Below, piece after piece: positions 24,317-34,442 of a stretch of DNA of 64,000 nt (positions are counted from its first letter, which is position 1; every line of letters starts with the position of its first letter). This DNA comes from Sphagnum compactum (taxonomy: Eukaryota; Bryophyta; Sphagnopsida; Sphagnales), in assembly GCA_965153455.1 (NCBI GenBank), contig OZ234493.1, positions 20,822,213 to 20,886,212 on the forward strand, written 5' to 3'. The notes under the pieces were generated by a model that saw only the letters and a list, made by a program, of their open reading frames with translations, searched no databases and was not told where the DNA came from. The position numbers and the translations under genes are program-made.

Positions 24317-24919
24317 CTACTTTTGAATTCTTTTGATTCCTGGCAGATCCACATTGCTGTACAAAGCATAGTTGCGCCATTTGTTGGGTTTCACAGTTGC
24401 GTACTCTAACACAAACTTGGTCTTCATCAATTTGAACTCCTTGAAAGTATTCAACAGATTCCGCTCTTCCCGGACCAGAAAGCCAATCAACAACCATGTC
24501 TTGGTATCACCCTTGCAAACCTCCAGCACAGCACGATGAAGCTCTTCCATGGGTATGTAGAAAAACGGTGGATCGAACACAACCACTCTGAAATTTGTCT
24601 TGCAGCTATGATCTGCAAGTGGCTCTGGGTGCCGAATATCCCAGTACTGAAACCCAGGCAAGTAGGAGAAGCGTCTATCAATATCTAGCAAGCTGACAAC
24701 TTGTTCTGGGTCCTGAAGAAAGTATGCTTGCGCCAGTGATGGAGTTGCAAGACAACATATGTTTGGATTGAAACACAAGGCACGGCATAGACCGCACACT
24801 GTGTTCCTGGTCCAACAGTACTGTTCTAAATCATGACGCTCCACAAAATCATCATTGAACATGTGACGGACATGGTAAGGCCGATGTGTAGTACCTGTTG
24901 TCACTAGTTTGATTGCCAT
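24317..24919 (-). CDS. EEF1AKMT1 / N6AMT2-like protein-lysine methyltransferase
   Basis: One open frame of 200 residues. The first ATG is at 24919 (MAIKLVTTG), with an in-frame TAA a few codons upstream. The order fits the N6AMT2/EFM5 family (Pfam 10237 type): LEQYCWTRNTV near 31-41 (family QYWF region), ICCLATPSL (54-62), a DIDRRF motif (79-84), WDIRHPEPL, VVVFDPPFF (112-120, the D-P-P-F/Y catalytic loop), then TWLLIGFL. Characterised members methylate a lysine of translation factor eEF1A, although the DPPF motif once led to annotation as a DNA adenine methyltransferase. The target here is inferred. A distant relation to ZCCHC4-type rRNA methyltransferases is an alternative, but no zinc knuckle is present. 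Confidence 0.85.
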   Translation of the reverse strand: MAIKLVTTGTTHRPYHVRHMFNDDFVERHDLEQYCWTRNTVCGLCRALCFNPNICCLATPSLAQAYFLQDPEQVVSLLDIDRRFSYLPGFQYWDIRHPEPLADHSCKTNFRVVVFDPPFFYIPMEELHRAVLEVCKGDTKTWLLIGFLVREERNLLNTFKEFKLMKTKFVLEYATVKPNKWRNYALYSNVDLPGIKRIQK

Positions 24920-26690
24920 TGTTTCTACAACCTGCTTCACTTAGACAATGTCTATTGCTAGTTCCTTGGGTGACTGACAACCTTGAATGAACTGGAGAAA
25001 AGTAGTTTTGCTCACAGAAGTTAATGCCTGAAGGATCGCAGATAGATCTGTTGCTCTTAAACAAAGAAAAGGATTCAGCTAAGGACCCGAATCAAGATGA
25101 CAGTCAAGTTCTGAGTTCCTTGGGTGACTAAAAAGCTTGAATGAGCTGGGAGAAAAGTTTTGCACAGAGAGTTGATGCTTGAAGGATCACAGATATATCA
25201 GTTGCTCTTGAACAAACAAAGGATTCAGCAAAAGACCAGAAGAAAGATCACAGTTGAGTTCCAAGTTCTTCGCCACTAAAACAAAGGATTCAGCTAAAAA
25301 CTGCAAGCAAGATTGTCACAGTCGAGTTCCAAGTTCCTGACTACTCAAAAGCTTAAGTTTACAAATCAGTTGTAATCAGATTTGTAAGCTGGGAGAAAAC
25401 TTAGACTTCAGATTACAAATCTATTTTATTGCTCCTAACAAACAAACAAATGATTCTATGAAACCGGAAGCGGATGGATGCCGGTTGAATTCCAAGTTCC
25501 TTGGCTACTAGAAAGCTTGAATGAGGTTTTTAGGAAATTGTTGTTGTTGAACAGAGATAGACTGCCGAAGGATCACACTAGAGATCTCTTAAAACAAACA
25601 AAACTAGGACTTACTCCAATTCAAGCTTTTTGAAAATACCCAAGTGAACAGACTTGAATATTGGCAGGGATCCACACTGGATCACAAAAGAAATGAGATG
25701 CAGACGAAGAAGAAACGACTGCAAATGTAAAACGAATTTGCAAAGATAAATGTTCTTTTGCTTCTCCATCAAGTAGTCTCTACCGACTCTGGGATTGTCG
25801 TCCACGGCGCATCAAACAGGCAGGATCATGGAGCTTGCGCTTTTCTTGCAGCGTGCGCCAAGTGACGCGAGTGGGTGCAGTCGTCGGCGATGCAGGGAAG
25901 ACGCAGAGAAGAAGAGCCGCAAGAAGTCCGTTCTTTGAGGAAATGGTAAAACAAGGGGTTCCCATCAAGTTCCCAAACTGTTCTTCAAGTTCCCAATAGC
26001 ACCGCATGTTTTTTTTAGTCGTGTTTGGCCACGGTTCAACTTTCATGTATATAACTTGTAAAAGGGGAACCAGGGGAACTGAGGGAGCATGACAAAGGGA
26101 TGTTTCTATTTTGACAATGGAAGCCTATTCAGTTTTCTATGTTGGGGAATGCCTCATGTTCAAGAAATATTGGTGATGGGCCAATCAAGTAGTTCCTTCT
26201 AAAAATTTAAAAAAAAAAAAAACTGTGGGTGCACCCCTCACTAATTAATAGAAGCATGTATAAGTACCTGAGGCTATTGGAAGGGGGTTATTAGGCTAGG
26301 GCAAAAATGGTGATGAACAAAGTTAGGAATATAAGTTTTGCTCCACCAATGAGACCCTGCATCATGCACCCAAGAGGAGGAGGTGGGTATTAGATTTTAT
26401 TTGGTTTTTGTTGTTCTTAGTGTAATCACAATATACCTTCCATACATTGTGAAGGGTGCCAAAGGGAAGTATGAATAAATTCATGCCCTTGCCATTAGCC
26501 TAGGCCAGATACGGCAAAGAACAAATGTAGGCAAGAAATTTCTTGCAGTCAGAGGAAGCCTGCATGCACCTTTGGGGTAGGAAGCAAGTTTGGCCAATTC
26601 AGTAAAGCAAAATGTCATTACATATAGTAAAGGACGTCGGGATGAAATGAAGCTTTCCATCCATTTGTTCGTCATCCATCCTGTCATCCA
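24920..26690. other. Upstream region of the EEF1AKMT-like gene with diverged tandem copies
   Basis: From about 24945 to 25560 a block with TCCAAGTTCCTTGGGTGACT, GCTTGAATGAGCTGGGAGAA, TGAAGGATCACAGATA and AACAAACAAAGGATTCAGC recurs about four to five times with divergence and internal deletions. It is probably leader or promoter sequence of the minus-strand gene. From 25780 to 26046 there is a G/C-richer stretch that could be a first non-coding exon. The remainder shows no gene. Confidence 0.45.
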
Positions 26691-27384
26691 TCCCATCATC
26701 CATCCAAACAGAACAAATATATATTTTTAAAAGGGAACAAACTAGAAAAAAAAAAAAAACAGAAAAACACTTTAACAATTAGAAACTTTTTGTAAACACT
26801 TAAACATGAAGCAAAAAGGGAAATACAGTAAAATAATCTTAAAAGAAAATTAAAAAGCATATGACAAAGAATAAGAAACAAAACAGAGAGCAAAAGAAAG
26901 AGAAAAAAAACCATACTTGAAAAAAAAAAAGAGGTTTGTCTTCTTTTTCCAAACTTCAAACCTGCATCTAATCAAACAAAAATAAAAAAGTTTTTAAAAT
27001 TATTTTTATTATAAAATATATTAGAAAAACTAGAATTTTTTTGGACTAGAAAATAGAAACTAAATAAATAAATAAATGCATAAAAATAGGAAAAAAATGA
27101 AGATAGACAAAATAAGAATAGAAAAAATTAAAACATGAAACAAACATAAACAAAAAAAACTAAAAACTAAAAAACTAAAAAAAAGGAATGGTAACAAATG
27201 AAACAAGGAAAGGGAAATACAGTAAAATCATTTTTTTAAAAAATTACAAAAAAGAAGAAACCAAATAAAGAGTAGAAAATAAGAAAAAATACAACTTATA
27301 ATAATGAAGAAAAACCCTACTTGAAAAAGAATGAGGTGTGTTTTCTTTCTCCAAACTTCAAACTTGCATCCAAATAAACAAAAA
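26690..27384. other. A-rich spacer with an internal duplication
   Basis: Sequence is rich in AAACAAA/AAAACTA. A roughly 100 bp segment (GAGGTTTGTCTTCTTTTTCC, AACTTCAAACCTGCATC) at about 26890-26985 recurs at about 27300-27385. The second copy directly abuts the transposon segment that begins near 27385. No gene is seen. Confidence 0.55.
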
Positions 27385-27428
27385 TACAAAGGGGTTACAA
27401 AACCTAACTAACTATATAGAGCGAAACC

Positions 27429-28918
27429 CTAAACCATATCAATATCTATAATCTCGTGTTTAGTTCGGTATGCAGCTATTGCATTTGCAGCCTTTGCTAC
27501 ATGATGAATAGTGTAAAAATGGCGGCGTTGCATCTCAACCTGAACTGTATTGCAACAAATTCTTCCTGTGTTTGGTCCTGAACCCTATAAACACCCAAAA
27601 ACCACCAAATTAAACCCTAACACACCTTAAATGAAATGCGATAAAAAAACTGTAAACATTATTTATTGTTTTTTACCTTCCACAAATCATTCTAAATTCA
27701 TGAAAATCCAAAAATCTACCAACTATTTTGTCCGACTTGATTTACTCAACTCTCGATCCCAATTTTTGACATCCCATGCCGTCTTTAACTGTCGTGCATA
27801 TGCACAACGGGTGGATCGAATCATCCCTTGTAAGTCTTCATCCTTCTCCATCCGTGATGTTGCATCTCGAGGCACACTGCCCATGCCCCAAGCAGTAAGG
27901 CCCAACACCTTCAACAATTGCTTTGAAGCTAATTTGACCAAAGCTAGTTTTGGGAATGTTGGACATTGTTTTGCAACAGCTACTAGGTGATTCCACTCGC
28001 GTTGTGTTTGGCACGAGCGCGACTAGCAACCTTTTGATCATCCGCCCTTGCACAGCCATTGCATTTCCCAAGATGCGAACATTCATTTTGGCATGGTCTT
28101 GATGTCGAGGACCTCCTACAGCAGTTGAAGACCTCCCACGTTTCGCATTTTCTGCCACCAAGCCATGGACCTCCTTCAAATCCTTGGTTAACAACCATTT
28201 GGCACAATATGCGACACTACAAGTGCCAACTTTGCATTTCCATTTCGACCCAACCTTCGTCCATTCTTTGTCCTTCCAAGCCAAATTAGGTGGATAAAGA
28301 AGTGCAAGTGGCTGAAGAGCCTGGTCAGATTCAGGTTCCGGACCCAAACCAAAAAATGAGAGATCAAAAAACAGAATACAAGTATTACAAAACATAAAAT
28401 CACATAATCACATAATCACATACTATTCCTATAAACATGAACTGTTTTTAGGTATTGCAATAGAAAAATTTTGACAGAAAAAATCCCACACCTTCCAAAA
28501 AATGATGGAATGTGCGAATATAATTAAACTTAAAGAGAATTGTATAATTTTTTAAATTAGTATTTAATCTAATGTCCATAAATTCTAAAAAAATCTATTC
28601 CAAACTGTCATCCTTGTGTTTCAATTATGATAGAGCACCATTTTGCTCACCAATTGGCTGAACTAATGCAATACTACTTCGGTCACCAATTGCTTCATCT
28701 AATGCAACAATATTTTGCTCAACAGTTGCCACATCTCATGCAGCAACATGCGGTTCAACAACTGCCTCATCTCCTTCAGCAAAATTTGGTACAAAAATTG
28801 CTTCATCTCACACAGCAACATTTGGCAGAAGAATTACCTCATCTGATGCAGCAACATTTTCCTTCTTGACTTCCAACTCACCACCACCGTTTTTCCTTAG
28901 TCTTCTTTCCCTAGCCAT
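27429..28918 (-). pseudogene. ORF1 zinc-finger gene of transposon copy A, decayed
   Basis: This is homologous to ORF1 of copies B and C. The first exon starts at ATG 28918 (MARERRLRKNGGGELE), then has repeated DEAI..PNVA-type units, with two in-frame stops and a terminal stop before the donor. The second exon (about 28350-27700) keeps the C2H2 finger (WKCKVGTCSVAYCAKWLLT) but shifts frame near 28040. The last exon (about 27590-27429) has lost several bases and is out of frame. No product is expected. Confidence 0.8.
28484..28516. other. Degenerate copy of the ORF1 intronic hairpin
   Basis: CACACCTTCCA...TGGAATGTGCG corresponds to the perfect hairpins at 41303-41332 and 63736-63767 but has two mismatched positions. 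Confidence 0.6.
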
Positions 28919-29119
28919 TATAACCTCCAACCCTAAAGAAAAAACCACCAGTTATTGTTAAATGTTAATTCTAATGAACTAAACCATAAGCAACAACAAA
29001 GAAAAATAAATCCGCCACCATAGAGGAAGTTGACGACATTGCTGCTGTCACCTTCTTCGTAGCAAAAACCACTAAAGAAAGGCGGAGGTCGCCATTTCCT
29101 TGCAGCAAAGCCATTGAAA

Positions 29120-30490
29120 AAGGTGGCGGCAGTTGTCGTCTTCTTCTTCTTTAATATAAAGTTGCAGCCTTCATTGCTATACTATAAGGGAAAAAAAAGA
29201 AGCAACAAAACAAAAGAAGAAGAAAGGTGATGGCAGCTTTGTTGTCATCGCCTTCTTCTTTGCACCTTCTTGCGTAGCAACAAACAAAAAGGAAGAAGGC
29301 GACGATTTCAGAAGAGGAAGAACAATGCGATGACAGCGTTGTTGTCGTTATCTTCTTTATTGCGCTACGCTCCAGTGTAGCTCCACAACAAGAAGAAGAA
29401 GGTGATGGCAGTTGTTGTTGCCTTCTTCGCTGGGCTGTAGTGCAGCTCCACAAGAGGAAGAAGAAGGTGACGGAAGCTGCCGTCACCTTCTGCTGCGCTA
29501 CAGCGCAACAAAACAAGAAGAAGAAGAAAGGCGATGTCAGCTATGCTGCCGTCACCTTCTTCTTTCCAATTTCTTCTGCTCCACAAAAAAGAAGAAGAAG
29601 GCACAGCTCTGATAGAGAACAAAAGCGACGACAGCCTTTTTTATAGAGCGGCGTTACAACGCAGCTTCAGAAGAGGAAGAAGAACAAGAAGGCGACGGCA
29701 ACGTTGCTGCCATCGTCTTCTTCATTGCGCTGTAATGCAGCTCCATAATAAGAAGATGGCAACAGAAGTTGCCGTCGCCTTCTTCGCTACACTCCATTGC
29801 AGCTCCACAAGAGGAAGAAGAAGGTGACACCAGGTGTCGTCGCCTTTTTTTGCTGCGTTGCAGCATAGCAAAACAAGAGGAAGAAGAAAGTGACGACAGT
29901 TATGGCCTTCTTTTTTGCGAAATCTTATGCTGCACAAAGAAGAAGAAGAAGAAGAAGAAGAAGGTGATGGCAACAACGCTGCCATCGCCTTCTTCTTCTT
30001 CTTTTTTCTTGCAACACAAAGAAGAATAAGAAGGCGACGGCAGCGTTGTTGTTGTTGCCTTCTTTGTTACGTTGCGTTGTAGTGTTGTTCTAGTAGAGGA
30101 AGAAGAAAACAGCGTTGTTGCCGTTGCCTTCTTTATGGAGCTGCGCTGCAACGCAGCTCCACAAGAGGAAGAAGAAGGCGACGGCAGCTGTTGTCACCTT
30201 CTTCGTTGCGTTGCAACGTAGCTCCACAACAGGAAAAAGAAGGCGACGACAAGTGCTGTCGCCTTCTTCTTCTTCTTGTGGAGCTGCACTGCACAAGTTA
30301 CGTTGTTGCCATTGCTTTCTTCTTCCTCTTCTTCTGCTGCGTTGCAGCGCAGCTCCACGAAGAAGCCGACGGCAACATTGTTGTTGTCGCCTTTTTCTTC
30401 CTCTATGGAGCTTTGTTGCAGCGCAGCAGAAGAAGGCGACGGTTGCCGTCACCTTCTTTTTCTTGTTTTTTCTTGCAATGCAAAGAAGGA
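29120..30490. repeat. Palindrome array of transposon copy A
   Basis: Tandem, partly degenerate units of GAAGAAGGCGACGGCA and its complement alternate with variants of GCTGCGCTGCAGCGCAGC. It matches 39540-40560 in copy B but is more diverged. The long open frames in several phases are by-products of trinucleotide-like composition. Confidence 0.8.
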
Positions 30491-30554
30491 GAAGGTAAAC
30501 AAACAAACAAGACAAAAGAAAGGATGCATACCTGGGTCCCGTGTGGGTCCTGTT

Positions 30555-30830
30555 CGAGCTCCAGCCACAGCTCTCCAGCTCCCCAGCTCCCCAGCTCCCC
30601 AGCTCCAATAGCTCCAGCTCTAGGCATGCTTTAGCTCCAACTAGAATTCTAGCTTCAGGCTCGCTCCCAGTCGACGGCTTTGGAGCTCTGGCGATGGAGT
30701 GAGGGTGGGAGGGGGTGGTAGGTGGTAGGTAGGAGGGGGGAGGTAGGTGTTAGGTAGGTTGGGGGAGGAAGATGGTAGGTATGAGGGGGGGGGGTAGGTG
30801 GTAGGTAGGAGGGGGAAAAGTTTTGGGTAG
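30555..30830. repeat. AGCTCC and GGTAGG low-complexity tracts near the transposon end
   Basis: CAGCTCCC/AGCTCC repeats (30555-30690) are followed by GGTAGGT/GGTGGTAGG repeats (30700-30825). Both occur in the same position inside the left end of copy B (39260-39440), so they are part of the element. Confidence 0.75.
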
Positions 30831-30882
30831 AGAAGAGGTTGAAAACAAAAATACATGCAGGCAGGGAGGATGGGATTTTTGT

Positions 30883-30952
30883 TCATCCGCAAAACGGCTC
30901 CAATGGGCTCATCTGCAATTGGTGCATTAGTGGCTACTGGTTCACTGTAGCC
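30883..30952. repeat. Terminal inverted repeat end of transposon copy A
   Basis: The complement of this segment, GGCTACAGTGAACCAGTAGC..., aligns with 39171-39232 over about 60-70 bases. The outermost ~39 bases are the part shared with the opposite TIR type (33843-33881). The base after the end begins AATCAAGA. Confidence 0.75.
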
Positions 30953-31429
30953 AATCAAGAGTTGTTTTCAACGAAACTAGTTGGAACCCCATGCCTACTG
31001 CACAGGGGTGTTATTTCAACATTGTTTGGTTCATGTTTTAGCTTTTTAAAAAAAATTTATCTTTCTAATTTTTAATTTTAGGGTGTTTTTTGTTTTATTA
31101 TTATTTTGTATAATAAAAATAAAGTGTTTCTTTTTCACTCTAGTAATTTTTCATGCACCCATTTTTGTACATCTTTTATCAATATAATAATATCTTCTAC
31201 TCACACTTGTTTTATGGGTATATGGTTAATCACATGTCTTCTTTGTCATAATTTTCTTAGTATTTGAGATGTAAAAATCAAACTAAAGATCAAAATGAAC
31301 ATTATGCAATATTTACATCTAATATAATAGGATTCACATCACCTGAAGAGTTTTAAAACAATACACACATTTTAAACATATAATACTTACATCATTTTCA
31401 ATTATAAATTCCATAAGGAGATTTTCAAA

Positions 31430-31745
31430 TATGTAATACCCGCATATAAGTCTTAAAATAGCCGCCTGCATTTTGCATTCATTGCAATACCCGCATATAA
31501 GTCCCATAATTGCCGCTGGCATTTTGCATTCCTTGTAATACTCGCATATGGGCCACAAATAGTTGCTAACATTCTTCATTCGTTGTAATACCCGCATATG
31601 GGTCCCATGGTATTCGTTAGGTTTTTCTAACATTCCTTGCAATACCTGCATATAATTTCCATAATAGCCGCTGGTTTTTTTTTGCATCTCTTGCAATACC
31701 CACATATAAGTCCCATAATAGTTGTTAGTTTTTTTCATTCATTGC
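31430..31745. repeat. Minisatellite, ~60 bp unit, in transposon copy A
   Basis: About five units share GCAATACCCGCATATAAGTC, then CCATAATAGCCGCTGG, TTTTTT and CATTCCTT. The same block is at 42790-43075 (copy B) and, inverted, at 61830-62265 (copy C). Confidence 0.8.
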
Positions 31746-33099
31746 AAAACTTACATTTTGTCATAAAATTAATTCAGAATAATAATTAATTTAGGTATTT
31801 AAAGAGACATATTTTGGGTACCCAAAGCACTTGTTAATTATTTTGAAATGACGTTATATGCAGGTATTGCATTTAGGGTTTAGGGTCTTCACATAAGGTT
31901 TGCCTCAATCACCTATGGATTATTTTAGTATGAACTTGCATGTATTGCATGTAGGCCTTGGTCTTCATTCAAAGGCGCACCCAAACTACATATTGGGTAT
32001 TTCAAAGCGATTTTACATGTGGGTATTACATTTAAGGTTGCCCTTTCATTGTAGGTTTTACCTTATTCACCTATGGGTTATTTTGAAATGACCTTGAATA
32101 TGGTTATTGCATTTAGGGTTAAGGTTTCGTATAATTTTGACCCACTATATGATTATTTTAACCAAGAATTTATTTACTATATATCAGAAAAGTATATAAT
32201 AAAATTTCAATCAAACATAGGATTAATATGTTGGAGAGATCATTTTTATTATTATGTGAAACATGAAAGAAAAGTAGCAATTTATGTGCTTTGATTTTTT
32301 TTTAAACATAGTTTAAAATCTTATTAAATTAGAGACTTTATATTATGTTTTTTGAATTCAGTATACAACTTTAAAAGGGGGGGAAAAGAAATGAACACCT
32401 TTGAAGAAATTTTAAGCTTGAACTTTTTATTTTTTGATCTCAACAAACTTTGTATTGCATTCAGGGTTGGGTTTTCACATAAGGTTTGTTTTTTACCTTT
32501 GTGTGATAACTCCAACCTAATTTTCCCAATCTCTTTGAAGAAAATATAGAATGAGATTGTATTGTTTCACATATGTCTAAACCCAAAAACTTTCCCCCCA
32601 ATTTAATATAAAATATTTATGATAATTAATGTATTATCAAGAAATTTTGTCATATAATTAAAAAATTAATAGACCATTATTTCACATAATTTAGATGATT
32701 AATTATCAAGAATTAGATAATCATTTATTTATTTGAAATAATTAACTAATCATTTGGCTTAACTTTATTTACTTGGATAATAAAAAGTTGGATCTAAAAA
32801 TCAGATTGATTAATTTGATATTTGATTGATTAACTTAAGTATATTTTTGTTTTAGTAAGTTATTGAAATCACTATTTAAGATAATTATTCCATGTTATAG
32901 ATTGTAAGTTGAGTTTTTTCATGAAAAATTCCTACACCAAGATAAGCTTGATCACAATTTGTCATTGTATTATTTGTTCCACAAACAAATATAACCTCTT
33001 TTCAAATCCATGAAACAATGTAAGAATCATGGAACTCCTAATCAACAACCCTAACCTCTATACACACCTTTGTTAACATATTAATTTGAAATTAACTAA

Positions 33100-33540
33100 T
33101 TATTTTGGGGTGACCCAAAATGCATGTATTGCATTTAAGGTAGGATCTTGTATAAGATGCTTAAACCCCACATGCGTATTTTTGGTGTGACCTAAAATAC
33201 AGATATTGCATTTAAGGTAGGATCTTGTATAAAGATGTTTAAACCTCACATGCAAACTTTCGAAATGGCCCAAAATGTAGGTATTGCATTTAGGGTAGGA
33301 TCTTCGTATAAAGAAGGCTTAAACCCCACATGCATATTTTTGGTGTGACCCAAAATGCAGGTATTACATTTAGGGTAGGATCTTCGTATAAAGATGCTTA
33401 AACCCCACATGCATACTTTCGAAATGGCCCAAAATGCAGGTATTGCATTTAGGGTAGGGTCTTCGGATAAAGAAGGCTTAAACCCCACATGCGTATTTTT
33501 GGTGTGACCCAAATGCAGGTATTGCATTTAGGGTTTAAGG
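33100..33540. repeat. ~80 bp tandem repeat in transposon copy A
   Basis: Five to six units of AAAATGCAGGTATTGCATTT, AGGGTAGGATCTTCGTATAA, AGAnGGCTTAAACCCCACAT, GCGTATTTTTGGTGTGACCC. Alternating units have CTTTCGAAATGGCCC in place of the last segment. Confidence 0.85.
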
Positions 33541-33842
33541 TAATTAATAGGGTAGCTAGGTTAGTAGGGTAGGTGGTTAGTACAGTAGCTAGGTCAATAG
33601 GATAACTAGTTATTAGGGTAGCTGTGTCAGTAGGGGATAATAAATAAGGTACCAAGGTTGGTGCAGTACTTATGAAGGTAGAAAAGTGAGCACGGTAGCT
33701 ATGTGTGAGGTCAGGTCCAGGGAAAAACGACCAAGAACCAAAAAAAAGAAAGTACAATGGTCAGCAGCAAAAAGAAATGGACTGTCATGAACCCTATCCG
33801 GCACCGAATGAAAAAACACAAGGCATCCAGTGGACAGAATGG

Positions 33843-33881
33843 CCAATTGTTGCATTGATGGCTGCTAGTTCACTCTGGCCC
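33843..33881. repeat. Terminal inverted repeat (3' type) of copy A
   Basis: On the complement it reads GGGCCAGAGTGAACTAGCAG and continues to CAATTGGCC. It matches 57535-57573 and the complement of 57584-57622. Confidence 0.8.
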
Positions 33882-34442
33882 TCTTGATTCAAGTTGTTAC
33901 ACAAACAAGGGGTGCGTCACACTGTGGATTTTAGGTAGAAGCTTGCAATTTTACTACAGAAATATAAGAGTGATTGTTTAACATCATGGGATAAAGGTCA
34001 TGGGATAAAGTGTGTTGTGCTATTGGGAACATCTTGAGAACTTGGGGAACATATCAGGAATGCATTAGGACACAGTGGGAACTTAATGTGAACATATTGA
34101 AAACTTGATGGAAGCTTGGTGGGAACATATTGGGAACATCAAAATCCAAAAAATCCACTCTTGAAAAACACTTCTTTGAATATATGTGTAATAGAATTCT
34201 CCTTTTGTTATCATTGCATTCACCCAGTCTATTTAACTTGTTGCTAAATGATTTTTTTCATGAAATCATAAAACTTCAAGTGTAAGCAAAGTAGAGTGTA
34301 TTGTGATGCACTTCTTTTCAATGACTTTTATTACCAAAGAAAAACCTATGTTTTCTGCTAATTTCCATTTCTGATATTAAAATTTTCAATTGAATATCGA
34401 ACATATATATATATAATGCATATGCATTTCTCCAAAAGTAGC
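33882..34442. other. Spacer with GGGAAC-type short repeats
   Basis: The spacer between the transposon and the reductase stop codon. A fragment of R1 (ACAAGGGGTGCGTCACACTG) is at 33908-33927. At about 34020-34140 the motif TTGGGAACAT recurs roughly every 20 bases. The remainder is AT-rich and includes the 3' UTR of the reductase. Confidence 0.5.

Larger units (their letters stand above)
27385..30952 (-). mobile_element. TIR DNA transposon, copy A: 5' half, inverted
   Basis: Read on the minus strand from 30952: a TIR-like end (GGCTACAGTGAACCAGTAGCC...), a GGTAGG tract, AGCTCC repeats, the palindrome array, and the ORF1 gene down to 27429, continuing to about 27385 where similarity to copy B stops. 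Over the first ~70 bases it matches the left end of copy B (39171 onward), including CGTTTTGCGGATGAAC. The 3' half is missing here but begins at 31139 in opposite orientation. See the finding on inversion. Confidence 0.8.
31139..33881 (+). mobile_element. TIR DNA transposon, copy A: 3' half
   Basis: Similarity to copy B starts at TAGTAATTTTTCATGCACCC (31140, compare 42511) and runs in the same orientation through the GCAATACCCGCATAT minisatellite, the AT-rich body, the ~80 bp repeats (33100-33540) and the GTAGCTAGGTTAGTAGGG tract to the TIR ending CACTCTGGCCC at 33881. The transposase segment of copy B is absent. The base after the end begins TCTTGATT. Confidence 0.8.

Noticed and set aside
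24920-24940. Seven-residue N-terminal extension of the EEF1AKMT-like protein
   Set aside because: It would need a GTG start, and an in-frame TAA lies just upstream. ATG 24919 is preferred.
25780-26046. Minus-strand open frame of 88 residues upstream of the EEF1AKMT-like gene
   Set aside because: No recognisable motif and not joinable in frame to the downstream CDS. More likely leader sequence.
29151-30634. Long open frames in the copy A palindrome array
   Set aside because: Same cause as above; pure repeat composition.
33843-33881. Interpreting copy A ends as LTRs of a retrotransposon
   Set aside because: The ends are inverted, not direct, repeats. No retroviral genes are associated and a MULE transposase is present in the family.
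33670-33887. Conserved open frame next to the TIR (also at 57362-57547 and 57547-57834)
   Set aside because: Similarity simply reflects the shared subterminal sequence of the transposon. The frame opens on opposite strands and breaks differently in each copy.
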